The notes under the pieces: model-generated
The model's database searches: none
The model's input: only the letters and a program-made list of their open reading frames with translations
What the model was told of the DNA's origin: nothing
NCBI GenBank assembly: GCA_905250125.1
Contig: CAJNOL010000362.1
Coordinates: forward strand, 3,349-67,348
Source: Rotaria sordida
Taxonomy: Eukaryota; Rotifera; Eurotatoria; Philodinida; Philodinidae
Length of the DNA: 64,000 nt
Direction of reading: 5' to 3'
In this document: one piece after another, positions 34,250-47,084 of the stretch
Layout: each line of letters starts with the position of its first letter
Numbering within the stretch: the first letter of the stretch is position 1
Program-made: the position numbers and the translations under genes

Positions 34250-37200
34250 CGAAAGTATGAATTTCTTGTACTTATAATGAATACAGTCAGTCGATGTTTA
34301 CTCAAGCTTTTCGATTGCATATGAAAACTAACTATATAGTTTTGTAGGGTAAACTTCACTATATCACATTTCTCCAGAATAGAGCTATTTTGAGTAATGC
34401 TAACTGATTTTTTAGGCATTTTTCGTGTTCATTCACTACTTGGACTATTACAATATATAATTTCATGGAATATTCATTCAAAAAAAAATGCAAAAAAAAA
34501 TTATTTTCAGTATTTTGATCATAACACCGTTATTTCTAAAGGAAAATTCACAATATTTTGTTAACCAAAATGATCAGTGAAAAAAGCTCTATGAAACCTG
34601 ATAGAAAAAATCATTTTCTAAATAGTTTTGCGCTTTTTGTGATTGACTATCCATGACAGTGCCCAACTATTTCTGTAATCTTAGTATTCAAAACATCTAT
34701 ATTTATCGATAGAAATATTTAATAGCCAGCTTTGATATTACAAAAAGGTAAAACTTCAAATAAATTCATATTCTTCATTATACAAGTATAGTTTCTCAAA
34801 TTTGGTTTCATGAAACTAACCGAAACATAATTAAAGGAAAAACCCATCGTGAAATGAAGATAATGTATAAATCTAAATACAACTTTCACTGTATATTAAA
34901 ACGATATTGAAATTGTTGAAAACATTTTAGTCGATAGTAATCATATTGTTAAAGAAATCATGTATAAATTCAACATCCAAAACATATGATTCGTAATATA
35001 TCAAAATAGTTATCTCAAAGATAATGATAAATTATGTTATGTTTTAAAAACAGACATGATATCAACAAAAAATCATGATTTTTAAAAGCAATTATTCATC
35101 AACATTCAAATATCTTTTATCAATCATAAAACTTGTTTAAATTAGGAAATATGATAATAAAGAACCTTGAATAATAATAATAATATAATAAAGAGAAATT
35201 TTGCAGTTCAATAAAATCTTTTAACAAGCAGAAATTTTCGATCTTATTTAAAATTGTACGGTCATCATCAACTACATAAGACATTATTTGTTTCTTTCGC
35301 CTATTCCGAATGTGTTTTTGCTTCGTTCACTTCGATCGGGAAAGTAAATATCAATAAAGAAAACATAAATAATAATCATATACACCTATACTTCACACGC
35401 CCTCTTGTATGTTTATGTTGTATATTTTTTGCTCTATTCAGTAGTGTAGAACTCATTAATTCGTTACAACTATTCAAATTTTGAAACTTTCCATTGCAAT
35501 TCGGAGATTTTGAATATTTTCATGTGTCTCTCTGTATCAAGCGTAATGTAGTACCAAATCTATGTTCTTTTTGTGTGTTTTCTCCATGTGTTTATATTCC
35601 GTAGTACTCATACATCCTGTGATGTGTTTTGTAGATGCGTATAAAATTTGAATAGTTGTAATAATTATTCGAGTTTTACATGTATGATGTAACTAATGAT
35701 GATTGTACCAAGGTCAAAAATTTCTATTGTTAAAAGATTATATTGAACTTCAAAATTTCTCTTTACTATATTGTGAATATTTGTTTTGAATAAGAATGAT
35801 AATTAAGTAGAGAATTTGTTTTACTGTATTATTTTTGAATATAATAGTTCAATGATATAAGTTTAGATTGTAGCTATGAAATGTAAAAAGAAATATAATA
35901 GATATTGTGCATGAAATTTTTAAATGAGATTAAGACTTCTGAAAATTGCTAGTTTCTTCGATTTTTTATCGATATGTTCAGAACAATAAGAAAATTCCTA
36001 AGATTTTAGAATTCGAACACTAAGATAATAATCTAAAGATATTTCTCAATATCGTTCTTTCCCTTTTTTTTTCTATAGCTGTGAGATACACTTAATAGAT
36101 AACAGTATGACATTATGCGTTTTGTTGAGTACCTATTTTAAATCAATCTCAATAAATGATAATGATACTCAAATGAATTGATTTGAATTGAAACGATGTT
36201 CGATGCATAACCGAAAATATCTCATTTAGACTCATTGAAATAATAGTAAATAATCCTTAATATTTATATATGTTTCTGTTTTGATATAAATATTGATTAT
36301 TTTTTCAAAAGTAATACAAACTATTTTACTCTTGAGACATATATAACAGATTTGAATGGAAATGGAAATTTTTTTTATTTAAACTTATTTATGTAATATG
36401 AAAACAAGCATGATCTATTATATTCTATCAAATTAAAATTGATATTACTTGACAAGAATACTTTCTAGTAGAGACTAATTTAATATTGCTGTTGAAAAGA
36501 TATGTATGACAATCTGGTTACAGTAAATCTCAATGTGCATTCCTATTTCGGTATGTATCAAAGCATAATAACATGAAAAGACATTAACTGCAAATTTTAA
36601 TTAATCACAAAAGATAGACATCTTCATCAGTGTTGAGTATTACGTTAAGTCTTGTGAAAATATCTCTCAATAATAGAAGCATTATTAGTTCATCAAGAAT
36701 GTGATAGATAAACTCCGCAAATAATGGAATTATTTTGTCCGATATGAATATTATTTCTTTTTGTATTTTGAGTTTCATTGAAATGAATGTACATTCGAAT
36801 TTATCATACTTTATAAATATATGTATATATGTTTATTAATGTTGTGTAACAAGATATATAAGTATACAACTACAAATATGAAATAAAACATATGATATAG
36901 AAAAGATTCATAGGACGAATGACCTTCAAAGATAGAAATAAAATTACAAAAATCTCATTTCTGATAATATATTTTGTAAAAAAAAGAAACTTATGAATTT
37001 CTAAAAATTGAATAGTTGTATATTTCATTGTGCTAACAATCAACTTTGAGAGAAGTGCATGATTTTCATATGAGATATTTGATCTTATCCTGTAACATCA
37101 AAATAACTAGAATATCCGTTCTGATAAATTTGAAACTTTTAAACATTCTCTTTTTTCAAGTCATGTTTGAGGAATCGACAAACACTGATGGCTTCATTTG

Positions 37201-39167
37201 AAAACTTTATTGTCATGTCTGAATCGAACTTTCTTTTTTTTTCATCAAATTGATTATCTGATTTTGTCTCGTTTGTTTCCTTCTAAGTATCAGAAAGATG
37301 ATAAAGACATTTATGATTTATCTAGCGAGGGAACCCGCTCAGGTGTCTCTTTCTAATTTCAAGGATTTGAGTACATAGAAAAATTCTGAAAAGTTTATTT
37401 GAGGTAGGAAGCTTTCAAAAAAGCAAAAATTCACATCCATGAAGAAGAGTCTACATGTTGAAAGTCTCCATTTCTCGAAGAGATTTTTCTCAAAGCATTG
37501 TAATATTTATATGGAAGTCACTCTAGTTGAATTCTCGTATATACGTAAAGTACCGAATATTTTATTTTCATAAAAACATACAGATTGATATGTATACGAA
37601 AAAAAAAATCCGATAGTTAATTTAAGAATTATTTGTACGATCTAATTGTTGTCGTTGGTCATCCTCTCAAATTGCAATAGGATGTATTAGATTCATATTC
37701 GAAATTTGGTACGTTTAATTTTTTGTCCTTGAATGATTTCACAATCAAACATAAGTTTAATAGATGAAAATATCAAATCAAAACAAAAAAAAAAGAAAAG
37801 AAACATGCCTTTAAGTGTAATATCGATTAGTATTCTTCGATTCAATTGTTATCCCGCCCCTCAATCAATATAAATTGTAGCTTTTCACACTTTACTTAAC
37901 TCATAGTGAGATAAATATCGATCAATAAAGCAACAATAATTACATCACACTTTAGTCATCTCAAGGTTAATTGACTATGAACACGTGAAATAAAATCATA
38001 AGAAAAATTATTTTGAAAAAAAGTATAATCACTTAATTCAAAGAAGACCACCTATTGTGAATTATTAGTTATCAATGCCATTCCTTTTGTTTTTATTTAA
38101 ATCTATCGATAACACATTTTTTTCTCATAATTCCATTCTTGCCATATACATATATATATATATGTCTGCATTCATTTGATATAATCATTGATCAAAAGTA
38201 ACAGTCACTACCACAGCATGTTATCACGAGAAACATAATTAGCCTTTTATATTGTCTTTCCTGTCATAAACAATTTCAATATAGTGACCTATCATCATCG
38301 ATCGAATAATTTTAAATTCTTTTTTTTTTAAGACGAAATCATTTATGCATTTTTTATTTCAGGATGTCGTCTATGCATCGATAGATGTAAAGATCAAAAG
38401 AGTAAATAATAATCAGCTTTATAAAGGATGTAGTTGTTCCAATTAATAAAACAACAACAGCAACAGTAGAAAAAAAAAATGTTCAATCGAACGTTAATAT
38501 TTAAAAAAAAAAGCGAGTTCGTCCTCGTCCTTTTTTTTTTCTTTTTTGTTAGATTTATTCTAATTATAGAAGAATTGCCTGCCGACTAATGGAAGGGGGA
38601 GATATATGTTGAGTTTTAATTAGTATATATATATATATATATATTGGTAAAAAAGAACAACACGTTAACGGAAATCATAGCTGAAAGTCTGTAATAAGAA
38701 CATCATCATCTTTAATTGGACGCGTGCGATAGAGCAGATGTCTTTATGTTAAAAACATATTTCTTGTCGTTGAGAGAAAGAAATAAAGTAGAGATTAGCA
38801 TCTCTCTCTCTATTGAAGAGATCAGGTGAAAACAGTATCGAAATGAGAAGATAATTGTCCTTTCTTTTCCACTCTTCACTTAATAATCATCATGCCGCAA
38901 GGCTTTTAACTGTGTAATATATGTATGCATGAAGAACAGTATAGTGATCATAAACACAGCTTCGTCCTTTGAAGATGATGAAATCACACTTGATTTGTCA
39001 TACATATATATATATATATATCTGGATTCGTTTTACTTCTTCGCTCAAAAACACTTTCGTTTATTTTTTTCATGAAGAAAAATTGTTTTCTACAACTGAA
39101 TGATTACGTAACTTCAAATAAAAACAAAAAAAATGTGTCTAGAGTTTGGCGATTCAAAAAAACAAAC
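34250..39167. other. Gene desert of 4.9 kb beside the Dlx gene
   Basis: No exon set, RNA gene or clear transposon is visible. TA-dinucleotide runs occur near 38145-38164, 38620-38644 and 39003-39022. It lies 3' of Dlx and 5' of the disordered-protein gene, so it probably holds the latter's promoter. Its size in an otherwise compact region makes it a candidate regulatory domain, by inference only. Confidence 0.5.
38620..38644. repeat. (TA)n microsatellite
   Basis: About 12 TA units in a row. Similar runs lie near 39003 and 52733. Confidence 0.8.
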
Positions 39168-39805
39168 TGAAATCGTAACCGTTAAATCCTCAGATAGATA
39201 CAAAAATTGTTCAGATTAAAGATCTCAGTGTATATGTATAATATTGTTTTATTTAAGATCCCCATCTTCTCAAAAAGGTCAGAATGATCAAAATTAAGAT
39301 AAATGCATGGGAAGATAGCCCGTCATTTTTTCGTTTTTTTCCCTCAGTTCACGATATATGTAAAGATGCTAGTTTTTTCAATTAGGCTTTTTCTTTTTGT
39401 TATTTATATAAATTGACGAGAATTTTTCGAGGACTTTTTCAGTCAGCGAACTATCGATTCCATGAAAAGTGAATATTTAAAAAATCGGCTCTCGTCATGC
39501 CCTGCTCTTTCCAACAAAAAAATGAAATTTAAATATATTGGATGGGTTTCTGGATCTGAGAAACTTGGAATGCTAAATCACCTATTTTTAACCCTTGATT
39601 TGGTCAATATCTACCTTAAAACTCATTTTATTATAGCTTTCCCATTTCAGTCTCAATATATTCTCCAATTTTCAGGTCATTTGAACATTCCTGGGCTGAG
39701 ATCGATTTTTGAGGGATGGAGATCTTAAGTTGTCTTTAATCTCAATTTCGAAATTTTCGTATTTATCTGATAATTTAACGGTTCCGGTTTCGTGTGATCT
39801 TTCTC
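39168..39805. mobile_element. Palindromic element, copy 1 of a dispersed family
   Basis: Outer arms GAAATCGTAACCGTTAAATC and (reverse complement of the right arm) GAAACCGGAACCGTTAAATT pair, and an inner pair TTAAGATC (39253-39260) / GATCTTAA (39721-39728) follows. The interior from 39253 resembles 44,491-45,210 in a NOP58 intron: TTAAGATAAATGCATGGGAA against TTGAGATAAATACATAGGAA, and the shared ATCGATTTTTGAGGG near the right end. Confidence 0.7.
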
Positions 39806-40146
39806 ACTTCTAGTAACCGGAATTGCGCTTCCGGTTTCAGGTAATTTTTGACATTACCACCGAAATCTAGCCCCGAGATGACCAAGATCGGAGAGGAGGG
39901 AAGAGTCGAACGATTTTTTTTGGGGGGGAATTGATAAGCACAAAACACTGAAGAATAATGTAGAATATATAGAATAGGAAATTTGTTTATTCGCTCTTTT
40001 AGATTTTATTTAAATAATATAAAGCAAAAAAAAAAAAAAAGAATGTTATTTTTGTTTTTTTTGTTTATTTTCTTGCATATAAATACACATAGACAGAAAA
40101 AGAACTTTTTCACAACTATATTTGTTCAAAAATTAGAATTTTTCAT
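39806..40146. other. 3' flank of Dlx
   Basis: Short GC-richer stretch (CCGGAATTGCGCTTCCGG palindrome at about 39819-39836), then poly-A/poly-T runs; presumably the 3'UTR of the minus-strand Dlx gene. Confidence 0.4.
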
Positions 40147-41004
40147 CTAATTAACAGCATATGATGATGGTGGTGGTGGTGGTGGTAATGGCCAAAAATT
40201 ATTTGGATGATTTGTATAATCCATTACATGTCCATATGGTGATGATGATGTAGCATCAATAATAAATGAATTTGAATTTGTTGATGATGGTGCTGATGAT
40301 GATGTTGGTTGTTGTTGTTGTTGTTGTTGTTCGTGTTTTACTAAAAACATAGAATCAGTAGATTTATTGTTCATCGATCGTGATGTACGATGATGTGGTG
40401 ATAAATTTGGGTTAGAGGGTTGGGAAGACGACGATGAATGATGACTAACATTTTTAACAACTTTTTTTTGTTTACTTCGTTTATTTTGAAACCAAATTTT
40501 GACCTAAAATAATGAATAAAAGTTTTTTTTTATGTTTCAAAAAGACAAAAAAAAATCCAATTATTCTACTTGTGTTTGTGTAAGTCCAAGTGATGCAGCT
40601 AATTCAGCACGTTCAGGTAAAGCAAGATATTGTGTACGTTGAAAACGTTTATTAAGTACTTGTAATTGCATACTTGAATAAATTGTTCTTGGTTTACGAA
40701 TTTTTTTTCCTTTTATTGTTAATTTTGGTGGATTATCATAATGAGATGATTTATCATCAACTAAATTTGAATCAATTGTTAATGATGAATATGGTATATT
40801 ATATGGATATGAATAATTTGATGAATAAAATTGTTCTTGTGATATTGGATATGCATTATGAATAAAATTTGAATATTGTTGATTTGATATATTTATTGAT
40901 GATGATGTTCGTTGTTCTTGATTAGTAAAATCAAGAAATGCATTTGATGATGATGATGACGATGATGGTGGTGGAAGTGCTTGGATTGGTTCATTATGCA
41001 TCAT
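40147..41004 (-). CDS. Dlx: Distal-less (Dlx) homeodomain transcription factor, 2 exons
   Basis: Exons 41004-40570 and 40503-40147 join to give 263 residues. The homeodomain is residues 102-161, with [40 protein letters not shown] and [23 protein letters not shown] and [19 protein letters not shown] are diagnostic of the Dlx/Distal-less class. Gln50 and Asn51 are present; position 52 is Lys instead of the usual Arg. The intron falls inside the homeodomain between positions 44 and 45. The flanks are low-complexity: poly-Ser early, and poly-Gln, Ser/Asn and a PLPPPPPP run near the C-terminus. Dlx proteins bind TAATT-type sites and pattern appendages, head and nervous system. The start is the first ATG after a poly-pyrimidine tract; a second Met follows directly. 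Confidence 0.95.
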
Positions 41005-42407
41005 TTCTTTCTTTTTTTCTTCTTCTTTTTTTTTTTTCTTTTCGTTTTGGATAATTTCGATAGTTATAATTTGTACGATGAAATAATAATAATAGCAATG
41101 AATAAGAAATTAATGAAGTTAGACGAGCGTAAGCGTAATTTCCCTTGGATAATTACGGTTGACGATGCATTGATGTATACAATACAAAGAAAGAAAAACG
41201 ATCAATTGGGGAGTAAATTGTCTTTTTTTTTTTTTTTTTTTTAAAAGATTAGGCTGATGATGATGATAATAATGATCTGCTTTTGGTTTCTTTTTTCTTT
41301 ACAATAAGTTGACGATAAGCTATATGTGTTCGTTTCATCGATAATAATTAGGGGTAATTTGAGAAAGAAAACGGGAGACAGAGAGAGAGAGAGAGAAAAT
41401 ATTTTCTTTTGCTCTATCAGATTTCATCCAATAGGAAAATCATGTGAATATTTTCAAAAAGAAGATATTTCATTGGTTACATTGATAAATAGTATTTCAA
41501 AAGAAGTAAAAAAAAAAAAAGAATTCTTTTTATGCTACTCAAGAAATTGACAGAGTAAAAAAAAGAAAAACGTGGGGTTATATTGACTTCCTTTAGATTT
41601 TATATAGAAAGTTTGAAGAGCTTGTATGTCGAGAATAGGTATTTATATTATGCATATTAAAAAAAAAAAAAAAGAAAATAATAATTGATCAATGTGCATA
41701 GATCATGATTCTTACTGTCTAATCAATTGTAAAGTCTAAAGAAGATTTGAAATTTTACTTCTAAATATAAATTTTTGTTTTCTTGGCGATTTTAACATGA
41801 ATTTGTAACGCTTTTTTTCTTTTTTACAGTGATGCTTAATAAAAATAATTTATATGGATTGGAATTTCGGGCAAGGATATTAATATTTTTTGTCATTATT
41901 TACAAACTCATGCTGATCTTTCTCTTAAACTTAAAATAAACATAAACCCTAAGACATCCAGTCACGATTCATATAGAACCAAAGAAAAAAAAAAGATTTC
42001 TTTTCCGTTCTCTTTTCCTGTATAAATGCGTACATTATAATTATAACGAAAGCACAACGGATGTCATGTTTGAGTTTGTCCATCAATATAAAGCATTATG
42101 TTTAAATTACAGTTTGCATTGCAAAAAAAACCGTTCTTTTGTACTCATTTCTATGCCTTTAACCTTATTGATAAAAGAAGAAAAAACTACACAACAAGGT
42201 TATTTTGGAATGAAGAGTTCGTTTATTCTTTACCTGACGTTTACTACTTGAAATTCTATGAAATAAGTATTTCAAGTGAGAAGTCAGGATATAAAAAAAA
42301 TGAAAATTATTTTCATTTGTTTATTTCCTTTCATTTTCTATTTTATTAGAAAAAAGAAAAACAACAAGAAATAACAAGTATGACTAGTTATAGTCAAAAC
42401 AACTAGA
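41005..42407. other. Dlx upstream region / NOP58 3' flank
   Basis: No coding exon is supported. Contains homopolymer T and A tracts, a GA run near 41380-41396, and presumably the Dlx promoter and 5'UTR on the left side. Confidence 0.45.
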
Positions 42408-45400
42408 TTAAACAACAAATGATTTATTCATGTTATCACTTTTAAATCGTTTATTAGCACCACCTCGTCCACCAAAATCGGAATAGCGTTTATGAGGCAA
42501 TGTTGAAGCTTGATCTTGATTAAATTGTCCTTTTTCCCTATTTATCAAAAACAAATAATCAAAAAAAAAAAAATAGAAAAATTAATTGATAACATACGAA
42601 TTTTTTTGATATTTTTCAAATTTTGCTTGCATTTTACCCGTACCTGATATACGTTTTGTCTTAAAAAAAAAAATAAAAATGAGATTGTTTTCGTTTCATC
42701 TAAATTATCTATACCGCATTTTGTTCAAGTATTGAAAATTTCTTTTCTAAATCTGCACGTTGTTCTATACCTAATGTTGCTTCTGTACCTTCGCCGAGTG
42801 CATCAACACGTATAGCTAATGCTGCTTTTGCAGCTAACATTCGACTAACTTTGCCTTTAAGTTTAGCAGATGTTTGACCAACTAATGATGCATGATAAAT
42901 TAAACCATATTTTGGTGTATCATGTTTTGTTTTCATTGCACGAAATAAAGCTTTTTCAGCACCTAATATTTGTACAGTTGATGCTGGATGTTTAGCAAGA
43001 TTAAGTAATGATCCAGCATGTGATATAAGTCGTGCACCAACAAGTTCACCAACAAGAACAGTTAAATTAGGTGCAACAGCCATCATACGATTTTTAAGAT
43101 ATTCAAATAATTGTGTACGATAATCAGATATTTCAATAACCTTACAATAAGAAAAAGTTTTTTTTTTTTTTTTTTTTTTTTTATTATAAAAATTCAATAA
43201 AACCAATAATCTCAGTATGGGACCGTTCAACCTGTGTATGGAATTCAGACTGGGGCGGTAACTAACGTCATCATAGATTATTGGTAAAATTTTCTTTATG
43301 TTAGATTCGAACATGAGACATATAGTTTTTTCTCATACGAAACCATTCAACTAAACATACTTGTGAACAAAGATGACGAATATTTGTTATATCTTCTTCA
43401 GATATTTCTGTACCCATTGATATTTCAGCTGCTTCTTTTACTTGTGCTTCGACATCTGATGGTAATATGTCGGATAGATCAAGTTCAGCTGCAAGTGTTC
43501 GATAACCTATATTCAATAAAATATAAAGGAAATTTATTAAAAAAAAAAAAAAAAGAAGTAAACCTATTCGTTGAACTGTTTTGCAAAAAGCAATATTATC
43601 TTGAATAATTTTAGCTAATTCAGGAAAATGCCAACCATACCATTCTTTACAACGCATTATATAATTATTGACTTCTTTATCAAGATCATCCAATAAAGCT
43701 GTTGAAAAAATAAATAAATAAATAAATAAATAAAATTAACAAATAGGATAATACATACAGATTGCTTGAACAATCATTGTATCAACTTTATCAGGAGAAA
43801 ATTTCAATTTGTATCGAGATAAACTAAAAATTCAATAATAATTTTGAAATAAATCATTACATTTAATAGTATTATCAGCGAATATATGAGCACAAAAAAA
43901 CAAAAATGATCAGATTATTCTCTTGTATAAGAAAGTTCTTTAAATTTCACATTTAGCTTATGCTTTAACAAGGAAAGTTTTCCAACTGTTCAATCGCTTT
44001 TGAGTCAAGATTCACCTTGAAAGGAGTTCGTATCCATAGCTTATTCATATGAAGATACTGCATTTTTCAAATAAACGCCGTGCTCCGCAGAGTCCATGTA
44101 CTTCGACTGGACTCTCACTATACTTCCGGAGTACAAGCCCAGGCGGTAGGGAAGCACTGCACTACGCTGTTTCTTCTCATTGGACTCCGTGTTCCCTGGG
44201 AGTACCAGAGTACATCATTTTTCTCTTGAGTCTCACTCAAGGTGGATGGGCTCTACCCTGCACATTTGTTAGACGATTCGTCTGAGAAATGTGTAGAGTG
44301 TACTAATCACCAATACAAAAAACCGGCGAAAAAGTATCTCATATCTTCGGGGCGACTATCCTATTTCGATCAGAAAACTTAAGTAAATCAAAAGATCTGA
44401 AATTTTCACAATAAATTACTCTCGTTAAGGCTTGTCTCTATGCAAAGTTTCAAGTTGAAAATCACTTTTTTCTATTACCACAGCATTTATTTAAGGCCAT
44501 CCCCCTCAAAAAAAGTCAATTTTCGTGAGAATTGTCAAAATTGAGATAAATACATAGGAAAATTGTTCGGCGTCTGCTCTTTCGAAATCAATAAAATTTT
44601 TTCCTAAAACCTCCATTTTTTCTAGAAATATTTTAGAATTTCAGAGAACCAGTTTTTGAAAAACCAGCAGTTTTTTGAAATATCCAAAAATCTTTTTCGT
44701 TTTTTTCTCATTTTTCGCTTTCTCGTACGCGCATCCCAAATTTCTCTTTCATAGTTCGTCCAATGTATTAATATTTGCTTTTTGTTTGAAAGAGCACGTC
44801 AAGATGTAGTGCAGTACAGAGTCCTTTTTTTTAAATTAAGCTTGTTTTTTATTATATATACAAACACTTATATAAACAGACCACCATTTTTAGGGAGTTT
44901 TTTGAGTCATTGAACTTGTCAGGCCTTTTCTCCGCTTAAAAGGTAATAATTTAAAAACAAAAAAGACTCTGTACTGCACTGCATCTTGAGATGCTCTTTC
45001 AAACAAAAAAAAAAATTTTAATATATTGAATGAGCTTTGACCGAGAAAAATGAATTGCCAAATGAACTACTATTGACCCTTGTTTGGTTCATATCTCTAT
45101 CAAACATCAGGGTATCGAGCTGAAAATTTTACCACAGCCTCCACACATCAGCCCATTTGAATGTGCCTGGAGCTGGGATCGATTTTTGAGGGGGAGGGCG
45201 GTGGTCTTAAAAATTTTCCTCTATTTTTCATAAAAGAATATTTTAACTCAAAGTGTTTATCGATTACATAGTAATCGAACTAAAGTCATAGATAGATGTG
45301 TAAACTACCACCACACAAAAATAGATATTTGATTTTTTTTAAAATTTCCGATGGTCCCAAATCAATTTTTGGGAATGTCACCGTCTGATTTCTTGACAAT

Positions 45401-46102
45401 AAGTTCTCCATCATAATTTCACCTGCCGAAAACATCTCAGGTCAAACAATTAATTCATATAGATTGCTTATCAATGAATTCGATTTATTTTTGAAATGAT
45501 TTTATACCTATGTGCTAAACCAATACGCATAGCAGCTAATTCTTTTTCATCAATTTGTAATAGACTATCAGCTTGTGAACGAATAACACGCATAAGATCT
45601 TGTACTGAACTATTGCATACACAATCGAAACTAAATTTTTCCTAGAATAAATTTATATTTATTGTATTGATATATATATATATAGTAAAACAAACTTTAA
45701 TAGCTTTGCCAAGTGTAGAATCAGCAACAAGTAATTGTCCCTGTACATCAGAATCAACAAGACGTTTAAGTAATTTTTTTAATGGTTTAGAGATTTTTCC
45801 TTCAACTGCTGCTGTTGCTGCTGCAAGTGCTTGTGTTGTATCATCGAATTTTTCAAAATGTGTTAATTTTAATCTAAATAAAAGAAAAAATAGAATCTTA
45901 TTCAAATAAATATATCCATACACTTTAGCAGCTCTTTCTGGTGATTCGAAATCAACATATAAATTTTGTGTTTCCTGTAATTTTTTTTCATCAAGTAACT
46001 AAATGTAAAAATTTTTATTAAAATGAAATAAACGATTAAGAAAAAAAAAGAATAAACTTTAAATATGGCATAGCCAGCTGATGTTTCAAATAAAATAAGC
46101 AT
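42408..46102 (-). CDS. NOP58: NOP58, box C/D snoRNP core protein, 10 exons
   Basis: Ten exons from ATG 46102 ([15 protein letters not shown]) to TAA at 42408 give about 465 residues. NOP58 holds box C/D snoRNAs together with NOP56, fibrillarin and 15.5K in the nucleolus, directing rRNA 2'-O-methylation. Seen in order: the NOP5 N-terminal domain (1 to about 65), the coiled-coil region with [20 protein letters not shown] and [16 protein letters not shown], and the Nop domain with [18 protein letters not shown] and the signature [13 protein letters not shown] (about 317-329). The start MLxLFETS and these blocks distinguish NOP58 from NOP56. The Lys/Glu-rich tail of other NOP58 proteins is absent; the protein ends instead in a short GGRGG, Lys/Arg tail (human NOP58 is about 529 residues). 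The intron between exons 4 and 5 is expanded to 1.7 kb by repeats, and intron 7 hosts a box C/D snoRNA. Confidence 0.95.
43202..43285 (-). ncRNA. Intronic box C/D snoRNA in NOP58
   Basis: Lies in NOP58 intron 7 (43360-43141), sense to the host. An 11-base terminal stem, ACCAATAATCT (43285-43275) with AGATTATTGGT (43212-43202), is perfect. Box C ATGATGA (43274-43268) and box D CTGA (43215-43212) sit at its inner ends, and a D' box CTGA at 43248-43245. The length of about 84 nt is typical. The 12 bases 5' of D' (TACCGCCCCAGT) are complementary to ACTGGGGCGGTA, which I recall as a conserved segment of large-subunit rRNA. By the D+5 rule a G of that segment would be the methylated base. The second guide, before box D, is GAACGGTCCCATA; its target is unknown to me. 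Hosting within a gene for its own binding protein is striking. Confidence 0.8.
44040..44400. repeat. GC-richer dispersed repeat in NOP58 intron
   Basis: Part of the expanded NOP58 intron. GGGCGACTATCCTATTTCGATCAG (44346-44369) resembles the reverse complement of about 61,377-61,400, and GATGGGCTCTACCCTGC near 44240 resembles the reverse complement at about 61,322-61,340. No protein or tRNA-like fold was recognised. Confidence 0.5.
44491..45210. mobile_element. Palindromic element, copy 2 of the 39-kb family, in NOP58 intron
   Basis: The ends TTAAGGCCATCCCCCTCAAAAA and the reverse complement of the right end TTAAGACCACCGCCCTCCCCC are related. Inner arms pair well: GAAAGAGCACGTCAAGATGTAGTGCAGTACAGAGTC (about 44790-44822) with GACTCTGTACTGCACTGCATCTTGAGATGCTCTTTC (about 44965-45000). 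The family match with 39.2-39.8 kb supports mobility. Confidence 0.75.
45300..45425 (+). repeat. Dispersed repeat, partner of 27.5 kb
   Basis: Inverted relative to the copy in the KLHL10-like intron (shared AAATAGATAT..., CCAAATCAATTTTTGG, ATAAGTTCTCCATCAT). Confidence 0.6.
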
Positions 46103-47084
46103 ATTGTTAATAGACTAAGACACAGACGATTGTTGAACTTTTTAGTTTTAAAATTTATCTGTTTTTTTTTTATACATCAAATGGTATCATATGGATTTAC
46201 CAATCTTTATTCAGTATCTTGTACCTCTCAACAAATCTTAAAAGATGGCGCCTTGTTGCAGATCATATTATTGTAAAAATTAAATATTGTTCAGAAGATT
46301 TTTTTATTACAACTAGACTAATGTGAAATAGTATTGGTATGCAAATCAAATATTTTTGTACAGAATTCAATGACTAATCGTTTTTAAAATTAAAAGGTTC
46401 ATTATTATTGCACAATTGAGCAGAAACGTTTTCTTTGCAGTCGAATATTATTTTAGAAACGACAATAGTGTGTGAAGAATCGTCATAGTGTAATATCGAG
46501 AATTCCGACAGATTCAGAAACATGAATACACTTGATCAAATAATTTGATTTTTTAAGGACAGAAAGCATGGAAGGAAAAGTAAAATCCTATTGCATGTCA
46601 GGATTCATCAGCATATGTAAATATCTTCAGTAATCCACAGAAATTTAGTGCGCTGGAAAAATTATCATGTGTTACTCTCGCATCTATACTAGATTTTACT
46701 GTACGATTAAGTTTAATCCAAAAAAATGGAGGAGACTATATTCGCTAGATAAAAAAAGACCATTTTATGCAGAATTTCAAGTCCTATCTTTTGATTAGAA
46801 AAAAAGTATTTTAATCAAGGGGATAATAGAGGAGAAAACTTTAAAATACTAAGAAGTCGATTATTTATGACTCACCCTATATTTTGTAAATGATCATCAT
46901 GAACATGATTTCGCATCTGTTTTAAAAAGATTTTTATTATTGTTGAATTAAGAGCCCCCTCAGAAACGAACTTTGTTATTTTCTCATCCGATTTCAACCA
47001 AAATTTCAGAGAATGGTGGTCTTTACTAGAATAACTTATGGTTAAAATATCTCCCCCAAATCTCAAAGATATGCACAAGTTCCA
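46103..47084. other. NOP58 upstream spacer
   Basis: Presumed NOP58 promoter on its left, otherwise AT-rich DNA without a supported gene. Confidence 0.4.

Noticed and set aside
44049..44285. 78-codon frame in GC-richer DNA, possible gene
   Set aside because: It lies in repeat sequence inside a NOP58 intron and related pieces occur at 61 kb.
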